This document shows, in pieces, positions 8,330-17,366 of a stretch of DNA of 64,000 nt. The stretch lies in the NCBI GenBank assembly GCA_011605725.1, contig JAAOZP010000009.1, positions 75,228-139,227 on the forward strand, given 5' to 3'. Position numbers and translations under genes: made by a program. Every line of letters starts with the position of its first letter. Within the stretch, counting starts at the first letter, position 1. The notes below the pieces were generated by a model that did no database searches, had not been told where the DNA came from, and worked only from the letters and a program-made list of their open reading frames with translations. Origin of the DNA: Nitrososphaerota archaeon. GTDB taxonomy: Archaea; Thermoproteota; EX4484-205; JAAOZP01.

Positions 8330-8487
8330 AGGACACCTTAAAATACTACGAGGTTGACGTAAGTAAATCCTCTGTAAGGCTTAGGAACAGGAAATGCCCA
8401 CGGTGCGGCAGGGTTATGGCATTCCATAGAGAGGGCAAGCCGAGATGGCACTGCGGCGCATGCAACTATACTGAGTTCCAGAGGTAA
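8326..8487 (+). CDS. rps27ae: Ribosomal protein S27ae
   Basis: A 53-residue zinc-ribbon protein too short for the ORF track. It starts ATG inside the S24e stop (AAATGA) and ends TAA at 8485-8487. It has [12 protein letters not shown] and [11 protein letters not shown], i.e. two Cys pairs spaced as in S27ae. S24e-S27ae-Kae1 is a conserved archaeal order. Confidence 0.93.
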   Translation: MKDTLKYYEVDVSKSSVRLRNRKCPRCGRVMAFHREGKPRWHCGACNYTEFQR

Positions 8488-8504
8488 GGAGGAGCGTCTA
8501 GCCT

Positions 8505-9506
8505 GTGGGGGAGCGTCTCACATGCATCGGGGTTGAATCTACTGCCCACACTTTCGGAATAGGTGTTGTGAGACATTCTCCCTTCGAGATTCTCTGCGAT
8601 ATCCGCCGTGTTTACAGGCCTTCTTCAGGCGGAATCCATCCGAGTGAGGCTGCGAAGCATCATCTTCAGAACGCGTCTAACGCTCTTAAGGAAACACTGT
8701 CTAAAATCAGAGTTGAAGACATAGATCTGGTTGCGTTTTCACGCGGCCCGGGTCTGGGGCCATGTCTAAGGGTTGGAGCAGCCTTGGCGAGAATGATCGC
8801 TATAAAACTTGGAAAACCACTGGTAGGGGTTAACCATGCTGCTGCACACGTGGAGATCGCGAGGGTTCTAACCAGGGCTGCCAACCCGGTTGTGCTCTAT
8901 GTTTCCGGTGGTAACACACAGGTGATTCATCCTTCTGAGGGGAGATACGTGGTTCTGGGAGAGACGGAGGATATTGCCGTCGGAAACCTTATCGATGCTT
9001 TCGCTAGGAAAGCTGGTCTCGAATTCCCAGGGGGTCCGAGAGTCATGGAGCTGGCTTCAAAGTCAAGCAGGCTGATAAGGCTGCCCTATAGTGTTAAGGG
9101 CATGAACGTGTCTTTCTCAGGGATGCTCACCATGCTTGAAAGCCTCGTTGGGAAGGAACCGATTGAAGACCTTTGTTTTTCATTGCAGGAAACTGCTTTC
9201 TCAATGCTGATCGAGGTTTCGGAGAGAGCTATGGCGATGCTTGGGGTTGACGAGTTCATAATAGCTGGCGGCGTAGGCGCCAACCGGAGGCTCAGGGAGA
9301 TGGCTGGGGAAATGTGTAGGGATAGGAAAGCCTTCTTCCTCGATTATCCGGTTGAGTATTATGCTGACAACGGTGTCATGATCGCTTGGGAGGGAATCGT
9401 GCAATACAGGTTGGGAGAGTCGCTTAGAGTTGAAGAGTCTATTGTTAAGCCAAGGTGGAGGCTGAGTGATGTCAAGTCTCCTCCCTCAGGGTTGTACTCG
9501 AATTAA
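8505..9506 (+). CDS. kae1: KEOPS complex subunit Kae1 (tRNA t6A synthesis)
   Basis: Catalytic ASKHA-fold subunit that transfers threonylcarbamoyl to A37 of ANN-decoding tRNAs. The metal-binding HAAAHVE, the nucleotide loops YVSGGNTQ and IIAGGVGANRRLREM and the ending DNGVMIAWEG are all intact. Length (333) is standard. It starts GTG with an AAGGAGGAG site. Its last 41 bases overlap bud32, so Kae1 and Bud32 are separate proteins here, not the fusion found in some archaea. The third subunit, Pcc1, is at 17326. Confidence 0.96.
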   Translation: MGERLTCIGVESTAHTFGIGVVRHSPFEILCDIRRVYRPSSGGIHPSEAAKHHLQNASNALKETLSKIRVEDIDLVAFSRGPGLGPCLRVGAALARMIAIKLGKPLVGVNHAAAHVEIARVLTRAANPVVLYVSGGNTQVIHPSEGRYVVLGETEDIAVGNLIDAFARKAGLEFPGGPRVMELASKSSRLIRLPYSVKGMNVSFSGMLTMLESLVGKEPIEDLCFSLQETAFSMLIEVSERAMAMLGVDEFIIAGGVGANRRLREMAGEMCRDRKAFFLDYPVEYYADNGVMIAWEGIVQYRLGESLRVEESIVKPRWRLSDVKSPPSGLYSN

Positions 9507-10134
9507 AACCCTCTACCAGGGTGCGGAGGCAATCGTAGACCTGTGCGAATGGCTGGGCAGAGAGGTTGTTGTGAAAACCAGGATCGCTAAGAGCTACAGG
9601 GTTAGGGAGCTCGATGACTTGATAAGGCGTTCCAGAACAATTAGGGAAGCATCTCTCTTGAGCTCAGCTAAGAAGGCTGGTGTCGAAACCCCTTTCATCT
9701 ACCATGTAAACCCGGTTGAAGGATGGATATTGATGAGCTATGTTAAAGGAGAGAGCCTTAGAAGCATGCAGGGCTCAAGCATGTTCCCAAGCCTTGTTAA
9801 CAGGCTTGGAAGCATAGTCGGCAAGCTTCACGCAGCAGGCATAGTGCATGGCGACCTTACTCCGGCGAACGTGATCATATCTGGCGGAAGACTTGTGCTC
9901 ATAGACTTCGGCCTAGGCGAATACTCTAACGAGGTGGAGAAGAAGGCTGAGGACATATACATGCTGGTTTCAAGCCTGGCGCCGCTTCCAGACCACGAGG
10001 TTCTCGCAAAAATGTTTCTAGAAGGATACAGGTCTTCAGCCGGGGAGTCGGCTGGCAGGGTTGAAGAAAGGCTTAGAGAGATCAGTGTGAGAGGCAGATA
10101 CGTGGAGAAGGAGCTGAGGCGGCGAACAGGTTAG
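9466..10134 (+). CDS. bud32: KEOPS complex kinase/ATPase Bud32
   Basis: Small RIO-like kinase that regulates Kae1. The catalytic loop HGDLTPANVII and the DFG-like LIDFGLGEYS are present, with lysine VVKTRIAKSYR for ATP and a C-terminal basic tail (GRYVEKELRRR). At 222 residues it matches the free-standing form. The start is GTG 9466 or ATG 9469, inside kae1. Confidence 0.95.
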   Translation: MMSSLLPQGCTRIKTLYQGAEAIVDLCEWLGREVVVKTRIAKSYRVRELDDLIRRSRTIREASLLSSAKKAGVETPFIYHVNPVEGWILMSYVKGESLRSMQGSSMFPSLVNRLGSIVGKLHAAGIVHGDLTPANVIISGGRLVLIDFGLGEYSNEVEKKAEDIYMLVSSLAPLPDHEVLAKMFLEGYRSSAGESAGRVEERLREISVRGRYVEKELRRRTG

Positions 10135-10213
10135 CTATTCTCTTAACGCCTTCTTATTCGCCGGTTTTAAGACTCAGATAAAAATAATTTGGGGAAGCTT
10201 AATTGGCGTGCTG

Positions 10214-11566
10214 TTAAACACTTAGAATAACCTTTTCATGAACCGCCTTAACAGCTTTCTCCGCATCCTCCATCAGCACTACGAAGGATATGCTTGTCTC
10301 AGACGAGCCTTGAGCTATGGCTAGAACGTTAACACCTGCTTCAGCAACAGCGGAGAATATTCTTGCTGCAACACCCTTAGTCCCCCTCATGCCCTCCCCA
10401 ACGGCGGATATTACTGCAACACCCCTCTGTATCCTGATTCTTTTAATAAGCCTCTGTCTGCTAAATCCTTCTCTCAACCCTTTCAAAGCCATGTCTAAAT
10501 CCCTATCTTTAACAAGCAGGGTTATTCCGATTTCTGAAGCATCCTGACTTATCATGGAGATGCTCACCCCTCTCTTCGCAACCTCGCCGAGTATGGCGGA
10601 AGCCACGCCCGGCGTACCTGCCATAGCAGCCCCCTCAACGGTTAAAATACTCATGTCAGGTATCATCGCTACAGCTTTAACTATTTGCTTCTCAACAGCT
10701 TTTTCAAAGCCTATTGTGGTGCATTCTTTAAAGGGTTCCTGGATGCTTGAAACTATGATTCTTACCCCCAGCTCTTCAGCAAGCTCCACTGCCTGAGGGC
10801 TCATAACCCATTCTCCAAGCCTTGAAAGCTCCAGCGCCTCCGAGTATGATAAACTAGGTATGGTTCTCGCCTTATCGGTAATCCAGGGGTCGGCTGTGTA
10901 AATGCCGCCGTTAGCCTTTGGAACATAGACCTCGTCTACTCTCAACTCGCTTGCAGCAAGTATTGCCACTACGCTGCCCATCCCCTTTTTAAGAAAGGCT
11001 TCACTACCCTCATGGTCAACGCAGGACCTGCCGGATACTACAAGAACTTCTTTTGAAACATTTTTCAACCTATCCGGCTTAACAAGGCTCACGTGATGAC
11101 TCCACGGCGGCTCATAATCTTCTATGAGCATGAATCCTGCTTGTCCGGCTGTAACCCATTTAGTGTCAACACCGATTGCGTTCAAATGGCTGGAAAAAAC
11201 TCTAGCAACAGTGTTTCCAAGCAGGTTAAGCATTACAGGCAGCCCTCTGGGTGTTGCACCGCCAGCCTTCTTCTCAGCGTGCAAATACTCAATGATCTTG
11301 TTTAAGCTTTCAACAATCTCGGCTTCAACACTCTTCCTCAGATCCTCCGGGATCCCCTTCGCAAGACTGTTAAGCTCACCGGCCAGCTTTGCTAAAGCTT
11401 CCTCCTCGCTTACACGTGAGGCAGCAGCCTCGGTCAGAGCCTTCAAGATCTCTTCACGCGGCTCAACTATTATCACTAACCCGCCGGAGGCTTTTTCAGC
11501 AAGCTTCTCGCAAAGCCCTCTCAATTCAAGCCCTGTGTTCTCAAGGTTAATGTTTACAATCCTCAA
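10214..11566 (-). CDS. Aspartokinase-like protein with ACT domains, catalytic motifs apparently lost
   Basis: 450 residues, overlapping the 3' end of hom by four bases. The C-terminal 150 residues are two ACT domains (SILTVEGAAMAGTPGVASAIL; VAVISAVGEGMRGTKGVAARIF), as in Thr/Lys-sensing aspartokinases. The N-terminal part still aligns in pattern: GGIYTADPWITDKA resembles the SGIYTADPR loop and VMSPQAVELAEELGVRI the LHP(R/K)A helix. The KFGG(T/S)S phosphate motif and GRGGSD loop are absent (SGRSCVDHEGSEAFL at the latter place). I infer a non-catalytic regulatory paralogue, perhaps sensing threonine for homoserine dehydrogenase; the catalytic kinase would be lysC at 23958. Confidence 0.72.
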   Translation of the reverse strand: MRIVNINLENTGLELRGLCEKLAEKASGGLVIIVEPREEILKALTEAAASRVSEEEALAKLAGELNSLAKGIPEDLRKSVEAEIVESLNKIIEYLHAEKKAGGATPRGLPVMLNLLGNTVARVFSSHLNAIGVDTKWVTAGQAGFMLIEDYEPPWSHHVSLVKPDRLKNVSKEVLVVSGRSCVDHEGSEAFLKKGMGSVVAILAASELRVDEVYVPKANGGIYTADPWITDKARTIPSLSYSEALELSRLGEWVMSPQAVELAEELGVRIIVSSIQEPFKECTTIGFEKAVEKQIVKAVAMIPDMSILTVEGAAMAGTPGVASAILGEVAKRGVSISMISQDASEIGITLLVKDRDLDMALKGLREGFSRQRLIKRIRIQRGVAVISAVGEGMRGTKGVAARIFSAVAEAGVNVLAIAQGSSETSISFVVLMEDAEKAVKAVHEKVILSV

Positions 11567-12573
11567 CGCTTCTCTTCCTCCAATATTTCAAAAATATCTC
11601 TAATTATTGCGGCTGCTGTTTCGAACGGTCCAGCTCCCCTCCCAAGCAGGTAAACCGGTCCAGCTCTCTTCATTCTGAACTCCACCGCGTTCAGTGTCCC
11701 ATTCACGTCAAGCATACTCCCCTTCTTAAGCTTTGAAGGACCGACCCTGAGCCTACCTTGCTCAGTGAATTCTCCAACAAGCCTGATCGAGTACCCGTTT
11801 AAAGCAGCTTCAAGCAGGTCATTAGGCTTAACTTCTTCTATTCCTTTCAACTCGACTTCATCAGCCCTATGACCGCCTTCAATAGTGTTAGCTATTATGG
11901 TTATCTTATAAGCAGTATCCATCCCCGATACGTCCATAGTCGGGTCGGCTTCAGCAATACCTATTTCACGTGCAAGCCTCAAAGCTTCATCATAGCTTCT
12001 TCCCTCCTCCATTAATGTGAGGATATAGTTTGAAGTAGCGTTTAAAACTCCACGGATGCTTTCAACAACATCTCCAATCATGAGGGTTCTGAGTGTTTTC
12101 AAAACAGGCAGCCCACCTCCAACTGTTGCACTGTACTTCACTATCCTACCATGGGACAAAGCTGTCCTCATAATCAGGTCATAATCATATGCGAAAGGAG
12201 CCTTGTTGGCTGAGACAACGTGGGAACCATGCTCTAGAGCCTTAAGAATATGTCTTAAAGCAGGTCCTGACCCGCCTCTGCTCGTCGGAGTTACTTCAAC
12301 AGTCACATTAGGCTGTGCAATCCCTATGGCTTCAGCCGCGTCCATGCTCGGGAAACCACCCTGCTCAGAATAGGCTACGGAGCCCTTCTCAAGCTTGGTT
12401 GTTAAAAGACTACTAACCTTAACACCGTTCTCAGAGAGCGTCGCGCCCCCTCTATCCACTATTCCAACGATCCTCGGCTCTGCTCCAAGCCTCCTGAACC
12501 TCCGCCTCTCTTCCTCCATGAGCTGTAGGAAGGCTCTTCCAACGTTTCCAAAGCCGATTAGAAGAATCCTCAT
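11563..12573 (-). CDS. hom: Homoserine dehydrogenase
   Basis: Reduces aspartate semialdehyde to homoserine on the way to threonine and methionine. It has an N-terminal Rossmann motif (LLIGFGNVGRAF), VSANKAPFAYDYD with the catalytic-region lysine, and GGGLPVLKTLR. The 336 residues comprise the catalytic parts with no ACT tail. It is sandwiched with 4-base overlaps between thrC and the aspartokinase-like gene, so all three are one minus-strand operon. Confidence 0.94.
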   Translation of the reverse strand: MRILLIGFGNVGRAFLQLMEEERRRFRRLGAEPRIVGIVDRGGATLSENGVKVSSLLTTKLEKGSVAYSEQGGFPSMDAAEAIGIAQPNVTVEVTPTSRGGSGPALRHILKALEHGSHVVSANKAPFAYDYDLIMRTALSHGRIVKYSATVGGGLPVLKTLRTLMIGDVVESIRGVLNATSNYILTLMEEGRSYDEALRLAREIGIAEADPTMDVSGMDTAYKITIIANTIEGGHRADEVELKGIEEVKPNDLLEAALNGYSIRLVGEFTEQGRLRVGPSKLKKGSMLDVNGTLNAVEFRMKRAGPVYLLGRGAGPFETAAAIIRDIFEILEEEKR

Positions 12574-13787
12574 GAAAGCTTCCTCAAAGCCTCCGCAGGG
12601 TTTTCACCCGGATGAATTACGAGCTCAGCATAAGGCTCTATGTTTATACTCGGATCTTTCAAACCATGTCCCGTAACTACGGCGACGACTGTTTCATCAC
12701 CCTTGAAGAATCCTTCTTTAGAAAGTTTTTCTAAACCTGCCACTGAGGCTGCTCCAGCAGGCTCTGCGAACAAGCCCTCCATCCTAGCAAGGTCTACCTG
12801 CGCCTTCAATATTTCCCTGTCGCTGACAGCAACCGCTGTTCCCCGAGAATCCCTTATCGCCCTCAACGCTTTCTTCCAAGATAATGGTTTCCCGATCCTT
12901 ATCGCTGTAGCAACAGTCTCCGGCTTTTCAACAGGCTCTATGGTTTCCCTATTTTGAAGACAGGCTTTCACTATTGGAGCAGCTCCCTCAGCCTGAACCC
13001 CGATCATCCGCGGTTTAGACTCAGCCAGACCAGCTTCAACCAGCTCTTTAAAACCTTTCCAGCCTGAAGAAATGTTTGCAGCGTTTCCCACGGGGTATAC
13101 AGTGAAATCTGGCACACTTTTAAGGCTCTCCCATATTTCGAAAGCGATTGTCTTCTGCCCTTCAATCCTATACGGGTTTACAGAATTCAAAACATAAACC
13201 CCAAGCTCCTCCCTGTGCATGAGAAGTGTTTTCAAAGCGTCGTCGAAATTTCCCCTGACCCTGACTATCGTGGCGCCATGGGCAACAGCCTGCAGAAGCT
13301 TCCCTGGCGCAACATAGCCGTCTGGAAGAAAGACGAGGCTTCTTAAGCCAGCCCTAGCCGCGTAGGCTGACATCGATGCTGAAGTATTTCCAGTTGAAGC
13401 ACACGCTACGCTTTTAGCATTAAACTTGAGGGCGATGCTTACAGCCACAGTCATACCCCTGTCTTTAAAAGAACCGGTTGGATTAGCTCCTTCAAACTTC
13501 ACGTAGAGGTTTTTCAAGCCTAAGTATTTCCCAAGCCTTTCAGCCTTAACCAGCGGAGTGTCTCCTTCACTCAGAGTGACAATTCTCTCAACCTTTGGAA
13601 GGAGGCTCCTATACCTCCAAACACCCCTACCGTTAAACGAGACGCTTCTGAAAACGCTCCTGGGGTAAGCAACCTCTAAGAGCCCTCCGCATTTCACGCA
13701 GACAAGCATGTTTCCCCCGGGCTCATGGGTTGCGCCGCAATCTATGCATTCCAGAGCCTCGCCGTCCCGATACTCCATTACCCGCAT
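12570..13787 (-). CDS. thrC: Threonine synthase
   Basis: PLP enzyme converting O-phosphohomoserine to threonine. The N-terminal zinc ribbon is CIDCGATHEPGGNMLVCVKCGG, followed by SEGDTPLVKAERLGKYLG and the PLP lysine in NPTGSFKDRGM. The glycine-rich phosphate loop is PVGNAANISSGWKG. At 405 residues it has the length of the ribbon-containing thrC type. It leads the operon: CTTAAAAC about 20 nt upstream on the minus strand suggests a leaderless transcript. The divergent XTP pyrophosphatase gene shares the 57-base spacer. Confidence 0.95.
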   Translation of the reverse strand: MRVMEYRDGEALECIDCGATHEPGGNMLVCVKCGGLLEVAYPRSVFRSVSFNGRGVWRYRSLLPKVERIVTLSEGDTPLVKAERLGKYLGLKNLYVKFEGANPTGSFKDRGMTVAVSIALKFNAKSVACASTGNTSASMSAYAARAGLRSLVFLPDGYVAPGKLLQAVAHGATIVRVRGNFDDALKTLLMHREELGVYVLNSVNPYRIEGQKTIAFEIWESLKSVPDFTVYPVGNAANISSGWKGFKELVEAGLAESKPRMIGVQAEGAAPIVKACLQNRETIEPVEKPETVATAIRIGKPLSWKKALRAIRDSRGTAVAVSDREILKAQVDLARMEGLFAEPAGAASVAGLEKLSKEGFFKGDETVVAVVTGHGLKDPSINIEPYAELVIHPGENPAEALRKLS

Positions 13788-13843
13788 ACTCGCCTCATGA
13801 GAAGTTTTAAGCTTTAATATCTCTCAACCGTGAGAAATGGCTG

Positions 13844-14410
13844 ATGAAGCTACTGTTCATAACTGGGAACCCTGGGAAATTCATAGAGGCGCAGAAGCTG
13901 CTCGGAGAATTCGGGATAACGCTTGAACAAGCTGATATTGAAATAATCGAACCCCAGTCGGAAACCCTGGAAGAAGTCGCTGAGAGATGCGCTCAGGAAG
14001 CTTTGAAAAAAATAGGGGAACGCTTCATAATCGAGGACTCAGGGCTGTTCGTAAACTCTCTAAACGGCTTCCCAGGAGTATACTCCTCCTACGTCTACAG
14101 GAAGATAGGGTGCGAAGGAATACTTAGGCTTCTAGAAGGCTCCTCAGACAGATCAGCATACTTCATGACCGCACTAGCATACGGCGAGCCACAGGGAGAA
14201 ATCAGAATATTCACAGGCAGGGTGGACGGCACAATATCCAAAGAGCCGCGTGGAAAAAGCGGGTTTGGTTATGACCCCGTCTTCATACCTTTCGGCTCCA
14301 ACCTGACTTTCGCGGAGATGAGCGTTGAGGAGAAGAATAAGTTTTCTCACAGGGCTAGGGCGTTGAGGAGCTTTGCATCATGGTTCGTGAAGAGACATGG
14401 GGAAAAGTAA
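13844..14410 (+). CDS. XTP/dITP pyrophosphatase (Ham1/RdgB family)
   Basis: Hydrolyses non-canonical purine NTPs to prevent their incorporation. Motifs: FITGNPGKFIEAQKLL at the N-terminus, the acidic IEDSGLFVNSLNGFPGVYSSY and SGFGYDPVFIP with the catalytic region, then EKNKFSHRARAL. Length (188) is standard. The ATG lies about 26-30 nt after GCTTTAATATC, so the message is nearly leaderless. It is divergent from thrC. Confidence 0.95.
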   Translation: MKLLFITGNPGKFIEAQKLLGEFGITLEQADIEIIEPQSETLEEVAERCAQEALKKIGERFIIEDSGLFVNSLNGFPGVYSSYVYRKIGCEGILRLLEGSSDRSAYFMTALAYGEPQGEIRIFTGRVDGTISKEPRGKSGFGYDPVFIPFGSNLTFAEMSVEEKNKFSHRARALRSFASWFVKRHGEK

Positions 14411-14608
14411 ACGTGGTGTCTAGCGCGCGAGGCTCATCTGGATAGGACTTATGGGGCACATTATTTGGAGATATATGCTCAAGATCGGATAAGGTTCATC
14501 GAAGAAATAGGGAGCTACAACCCTGCACATGTAGAGAAATTCGAAGAATTCTTAAAGGCATATGAGGAGGGTAAATTAAGGGGAGGAAGACCAAAAAAGG
14601 GAGGATAA
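14411..14608 (+). pseudogene. Gene fragment (about 65 residues, no start codon)
   Basis: An open frame runs from the rdgB-like stop codon to TAA 14606 and reads AREAHLDRTYGAHYLEIYAQ, then EEIGSYNPAHVEKFEEFLKAYEEGKLRGGRPKKGG. It is coherent, helical and basic at the end, but has no ATG/GTG/TTG in its first part and begins right at CTAGCGCGCGAG. I read it as the 3' end of a lost gene whose upstream part was removed at that junction. It ends three bases before the next ATG, so the two may once have been one operon. Family not recognised. Confidence 0.5.
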
Positions 14609-14611
14609 TAG

Positions 14612-15373
14612 ATGAGTAGGATCACTGTTTGGGGATGGGGTGATAAATACGAGGCGGCAAGAGTTAATAGCGAAGCATGCGTCGAAAAGTTTTGGAGAGA
14701 AGCGACTAGAGAGTGTCATATAGCTTTAGTGGGTAAAGATAGGCGTGAGGGTATGATTTTTGGGATTGATGTTTACACAGATGATCCGAAGAGCGTCGGA
14801 TTTTTAGTGGAAAGATTGCTCAACCTAGTCCTTATGAGGAAAAATAAGGTTTACGAAATTACGATGGAATTTCTTATTGAGGAAGCCTCGTATAAGGAAC
14901 GCTTTAAGACGCTTGAGGAGGTTGAGAAGCAGTACGAAACCCTTGCAGATATGTGTATTGAGAAGGTTAAAGACGATCCACGGGTGAAACCATTAACGGA
15001 TGGAAGGAAAATATTGGTCTTCCCGGATATGAGCTTGTTCGTCAAGCTTGAACCCGAGTACGGATTAAGGATGTCGGTAGGGGCCTCACATTTCAACTTC
15101 AATGAGGTGCTTGGATTCATCCAATCCCTATCGGAGGATTTAATTAAAAGCAAGCTGGCTAAAAGCATTCTAGGCTATAAACTCTTGTTGGACGTAGATA
15201 GGCTTGAGATTTCTGATGTTGATGTTACCGAGGATGAGGTTCTGGTAGACCTTGCAGTATTTGAGCCTAAAAATCTGGAATCTAATACTTATTGGTTTCA
15301 TCGTTATTGCAACGAGTTATGTCCCCCGGTTGTGCCATCGGGTTTTCCGCTGGCTGCCGTTTTAACCAGGTAA
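14612..15373 (+). CDS. Orphan protein of unknown function
   Basis: 253 residues, start ATG just after AGGGAGGATAATAG, a good Shine-Dalgarno. I recognise no family. The sequence is soluble and mixed alpha/beta, with a Trp-rich N-terminus (ITVWGWGDKYEA), acidic helices (RFKTLEEVEKQYETLADMC) and two C-terminal cysteines in NELCPPVVPSGFP. There are no membrane segments. Codon use is richer in A/T-ending codons than the neighbouring ribosomal genes. It sits in an accessory gap between the XTPase and S15 behind a broken gene, consistent with lateral acquisition (inference). Confidence 0.7.
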   Translation: MSRITVWGWGDKYEAARVNSEACVEKFWREATRECHIALVGKDRREGMIFGIDVYTDDPKSVGFLVERLLNLVLMRKNKVYEITMEFLIEEASYKERFKTLEEVEKQYETLADMCIEKVKDDPRVKPLTDGRKILVFPDMSLFVKLEPEYGLRMSVGASHFNFNEVLGFIQSLSEDLIKSKLAKSILGYKLLLDVDRLEISDVDVTEDEVLVDLAVFEPKNLESNTYWFHRYCNELCPPVVPSGFPLAAVLTR

Positions 15374-15450
15374 TCCTCCTTCTGCTTCTTCCCTTAGTGT
15401 TTAAAATAAGTGCTGCCTATGCCATAGGCTTGGTAACGCTGTCAGAGAAG

Positions 15451-15460
15451 CTTATATAGG
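15451..15460 (+). promoter_or_regulatory. TATA box of the S15-RecJ-Pcc1 operon
   Basis: CTTATATAGG is centred about 35 nt before the TTG start of S15, predicting a transcript start near 15481 and a leader of about 9 nt. Confidence 0.65.
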
Positions 15461-15489
15461 GGTTTGCTGGAAGGAATTTGGCTTAAAAA

Positions 15490-15930
15490 TTGGCTAGGAT
15501 GCATAGTCATAAGAGGGGTAAGTCGGGTTCGCGTAGAGTAGTGTATAGCGGGGCTCCGCCATGGTTATCGTTAAAGCCTGAGGAGGTTGAGGGGCTCGTG
15601 GTTAAGCTGGCTTCAGAAGGGTATGGTCCTTCTCAAATCGGGCTGATACTGAGAGACTCGTATGGGGTTCCCTCCGTCAGGAACATAACGGGTAAGAAGA
15701 TTTCGAGAATACTTCTTGAAAAAGGTGTGAAGTTCTCTAGGACGGAGGATCTCGATAGGCTTGTGGCTAAGGCTGAGAGGATGGTTACTCATTTAACCAG
15801 GAATAAGTCCGACCGTTTTAACGTTCATAATCTTCAACTGGTGGAGTCTAAGATTAGGAGGCTTGCCCGTTACTATTCTAGGAGGAAAGTGCCTCTTCCC
15901 GACCTGAAGGTTCTTGAAGCCAAGATATGA
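15490..15930 (+). CDS. rps15: Ribosomal protein S15 (S13e type)
   Basis: 146-residue archaeal/eukaryotic S15. The TTG start gives MARMHSHKRGKSGSRRV, the diagnostic N-terminus, and the C-terminal S15 helices are in NVHNLQLVESKIRRLARYY. It overlaps the RecJ-like gene by four bases (ATGA). Confidence 0.95.
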   Translation: MARMHSHKRGKSGSRRVVYSGAPPWLSLKPEEVEGLVVKLASEGYGPSQIGLILRDSYGVPSVRNITGKKISRILLEKGVKFSRTEDLDRLVAKAERMVTHLTRNKSDRFNVHNLQLVESKIRRLARYYSRRKVPLPDLKVLEAKI

Positions 15931-17366
15931 GCAATGCGTCGGAGACTCAGAGGAGATTCATTTTTGAAGCAAGGGATTTCGCGAGCAAACTTGGTTCTTT
16001 CGACTGGAATGATACTCTAATAGTTTTTCACGCTGATGCAGATGGGACTGCTGCTGCAGCAATAGCCTGCCTCGCTTTGAGAAGCATGGGTGTCTCCTTC
16101 TCCGCCGTGTCCGTGACGCAGATAGACAGGGTTTTTCTGGAGAGCATTGCATTCCCGTCGAGGCCGGTGCTTTTCCTAGATATTGGGGCAGGATACTTAA
16201 ACGAGATAACGAGTGTTCTTGAACCTTCGAGAGTCGTTATACTTGACCATCATGAGGTTGAAGGGAATTCTGGTAATATTCTTATGTTAAACCCTAACGA
16301 GCATGGTTTAAACGGTGGTTCAGATGTCTCCGGCTCAGGTGTCTCATACCTGGTTTTCAAGAACCTTGTTGAAGATTTTTCCAGGATGAATGAGCTGGCG
16401 ATAGTGGGCGCCTTGGCAGACATGCAGGACGTGGGTGCTAACAGGTCGCTCACAGGATTAAACTCGACGATAGTTCTTGAAGGGGAAGAGATGAACATAG
16501 TAAGGGTCGAGGAGGACTTCGTGTTCTTCGGCAGGGAAACCCTGCCGATACATGTTTCAATCTCTTCCTCATCGAACTTCATAATACCGGGACTAAGCGG
16601 CGATGAGAACGTTGCTCTAAACCTTTTAAGAAGTCTAGGAATAGAGGTTAAGACGGATGATAAGTGGAGGACTTTCAACGATCTCTCGCAAGCCGAGAGG
16701 TCGAGGCTTCTCACAGGGTTGATGCAGTATACTGCTGACTTAGGCTTCTCGCCTGAGAGTGCTCAAAACCTGTTCGGCACCATATATGTTTTCGAAAAGG
16801 AGCCTAGAGGCACTGTTTTAAGAGATGGAAGGGAGTTCTCAGCCCTGTTGAACTCCTGCGCAAGAATGGGGCGTTCCGCGATAGGCTTGGCGGTTGCAAT
16901 GGGTGAAAGAGGTAGAATGTTCGAAGAAGCTCAACAAGTTAGCCGAGAATACAGGTCAGCCATCTCCAAGTCTCTATCAAACCTTATAAGCGTACCCGGG
17001 GCCAAGGTTGAATCTGAGAAAATACTGCTTTACAATGGTGAAGGAATCATTGATCAGAGAGTATTAAGCCCAGTTGCCTCAATAATATTCTCCAGTCTCC
17101 CTAAGGATTTTCAAAAGATCCTAATCGTAACGGCTGATGATGATGATTCGTTAAAGGTTTCAATAAGGGTTCCGAGGATCCTTGTTGAGAAGGGCATCAG
17201 GGGGAGCCTGCTGGCTTCAAATGCTGCCAGGGAAGCCGGGGGATTCGGGGGAGGACATGATGTTGCAGCAGGGGCAACTGTACCTAGGAGAAGATTCCAC
17301 TCTTTCATGGAGGCTTTTGAAAGAAATGCTACAGAACAATTCGGCAGAATGCTTCGCAATTCTTGA
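15927..17366 (+). CDS. DHH-family exonuclease, archaeal RecJ-like
   Basis: Single-stranded nuclease related to archaeal RecJ/GAN, which associates with the replisome or acts in RNA processing. DHH motifs: FHADADGTAAAAIA (motif I), FLDIGAGY, VILDHHEVEG (DHH) and VGALADMQD; the DHHA1 domain ends with AGGFGGGHDVAAGATV. At 479 residues it is of normal length. The S15-RecJ-Pcc1 order is conserved among archaea. The C-terminal 41 bases overlap pcc1. Confidence 0.88.
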   Translation: MSNASETQRRFIFEARDFASKLGSFDWNDTLIVFHADADGTAAAAIACLALRSMGVSFSAVSVTQIDRVFLESIAFPSRPVLFLDIGAGYLNEITSVLEPSRVVILDHHEVEGNSGNILMLNPNEHGLNGGSDVSGSGVSYLVFKNLVEDFSRMNELAIVGALADMQDVGANRSLTGLNSTIVLEGEEMNIVRVEEDFVFFGRETLPIHVSISSSSNFIIPGLSGDENVALNLLRSLGIEVKTDDKWRTFNDLSQAERSRLLTGLMQYTADLGFSPESAQNLFGTIYVFEKEPRGTVLRDGREFSALLNSCARMGRSAIGLAVAMGERGRMFEEAQQVSREYRSAISKSLSNLISVPGAKVESEKILLYNGEGIIDQRVLSPVASIIFSSLPKDFQKILIVTADDDDSLKVSIRVPRILVEKGIRGSLLASNAAREAGGFGGGHDVAAGATVPRRRFHSFMEAFERNATEQFGRMLRNS

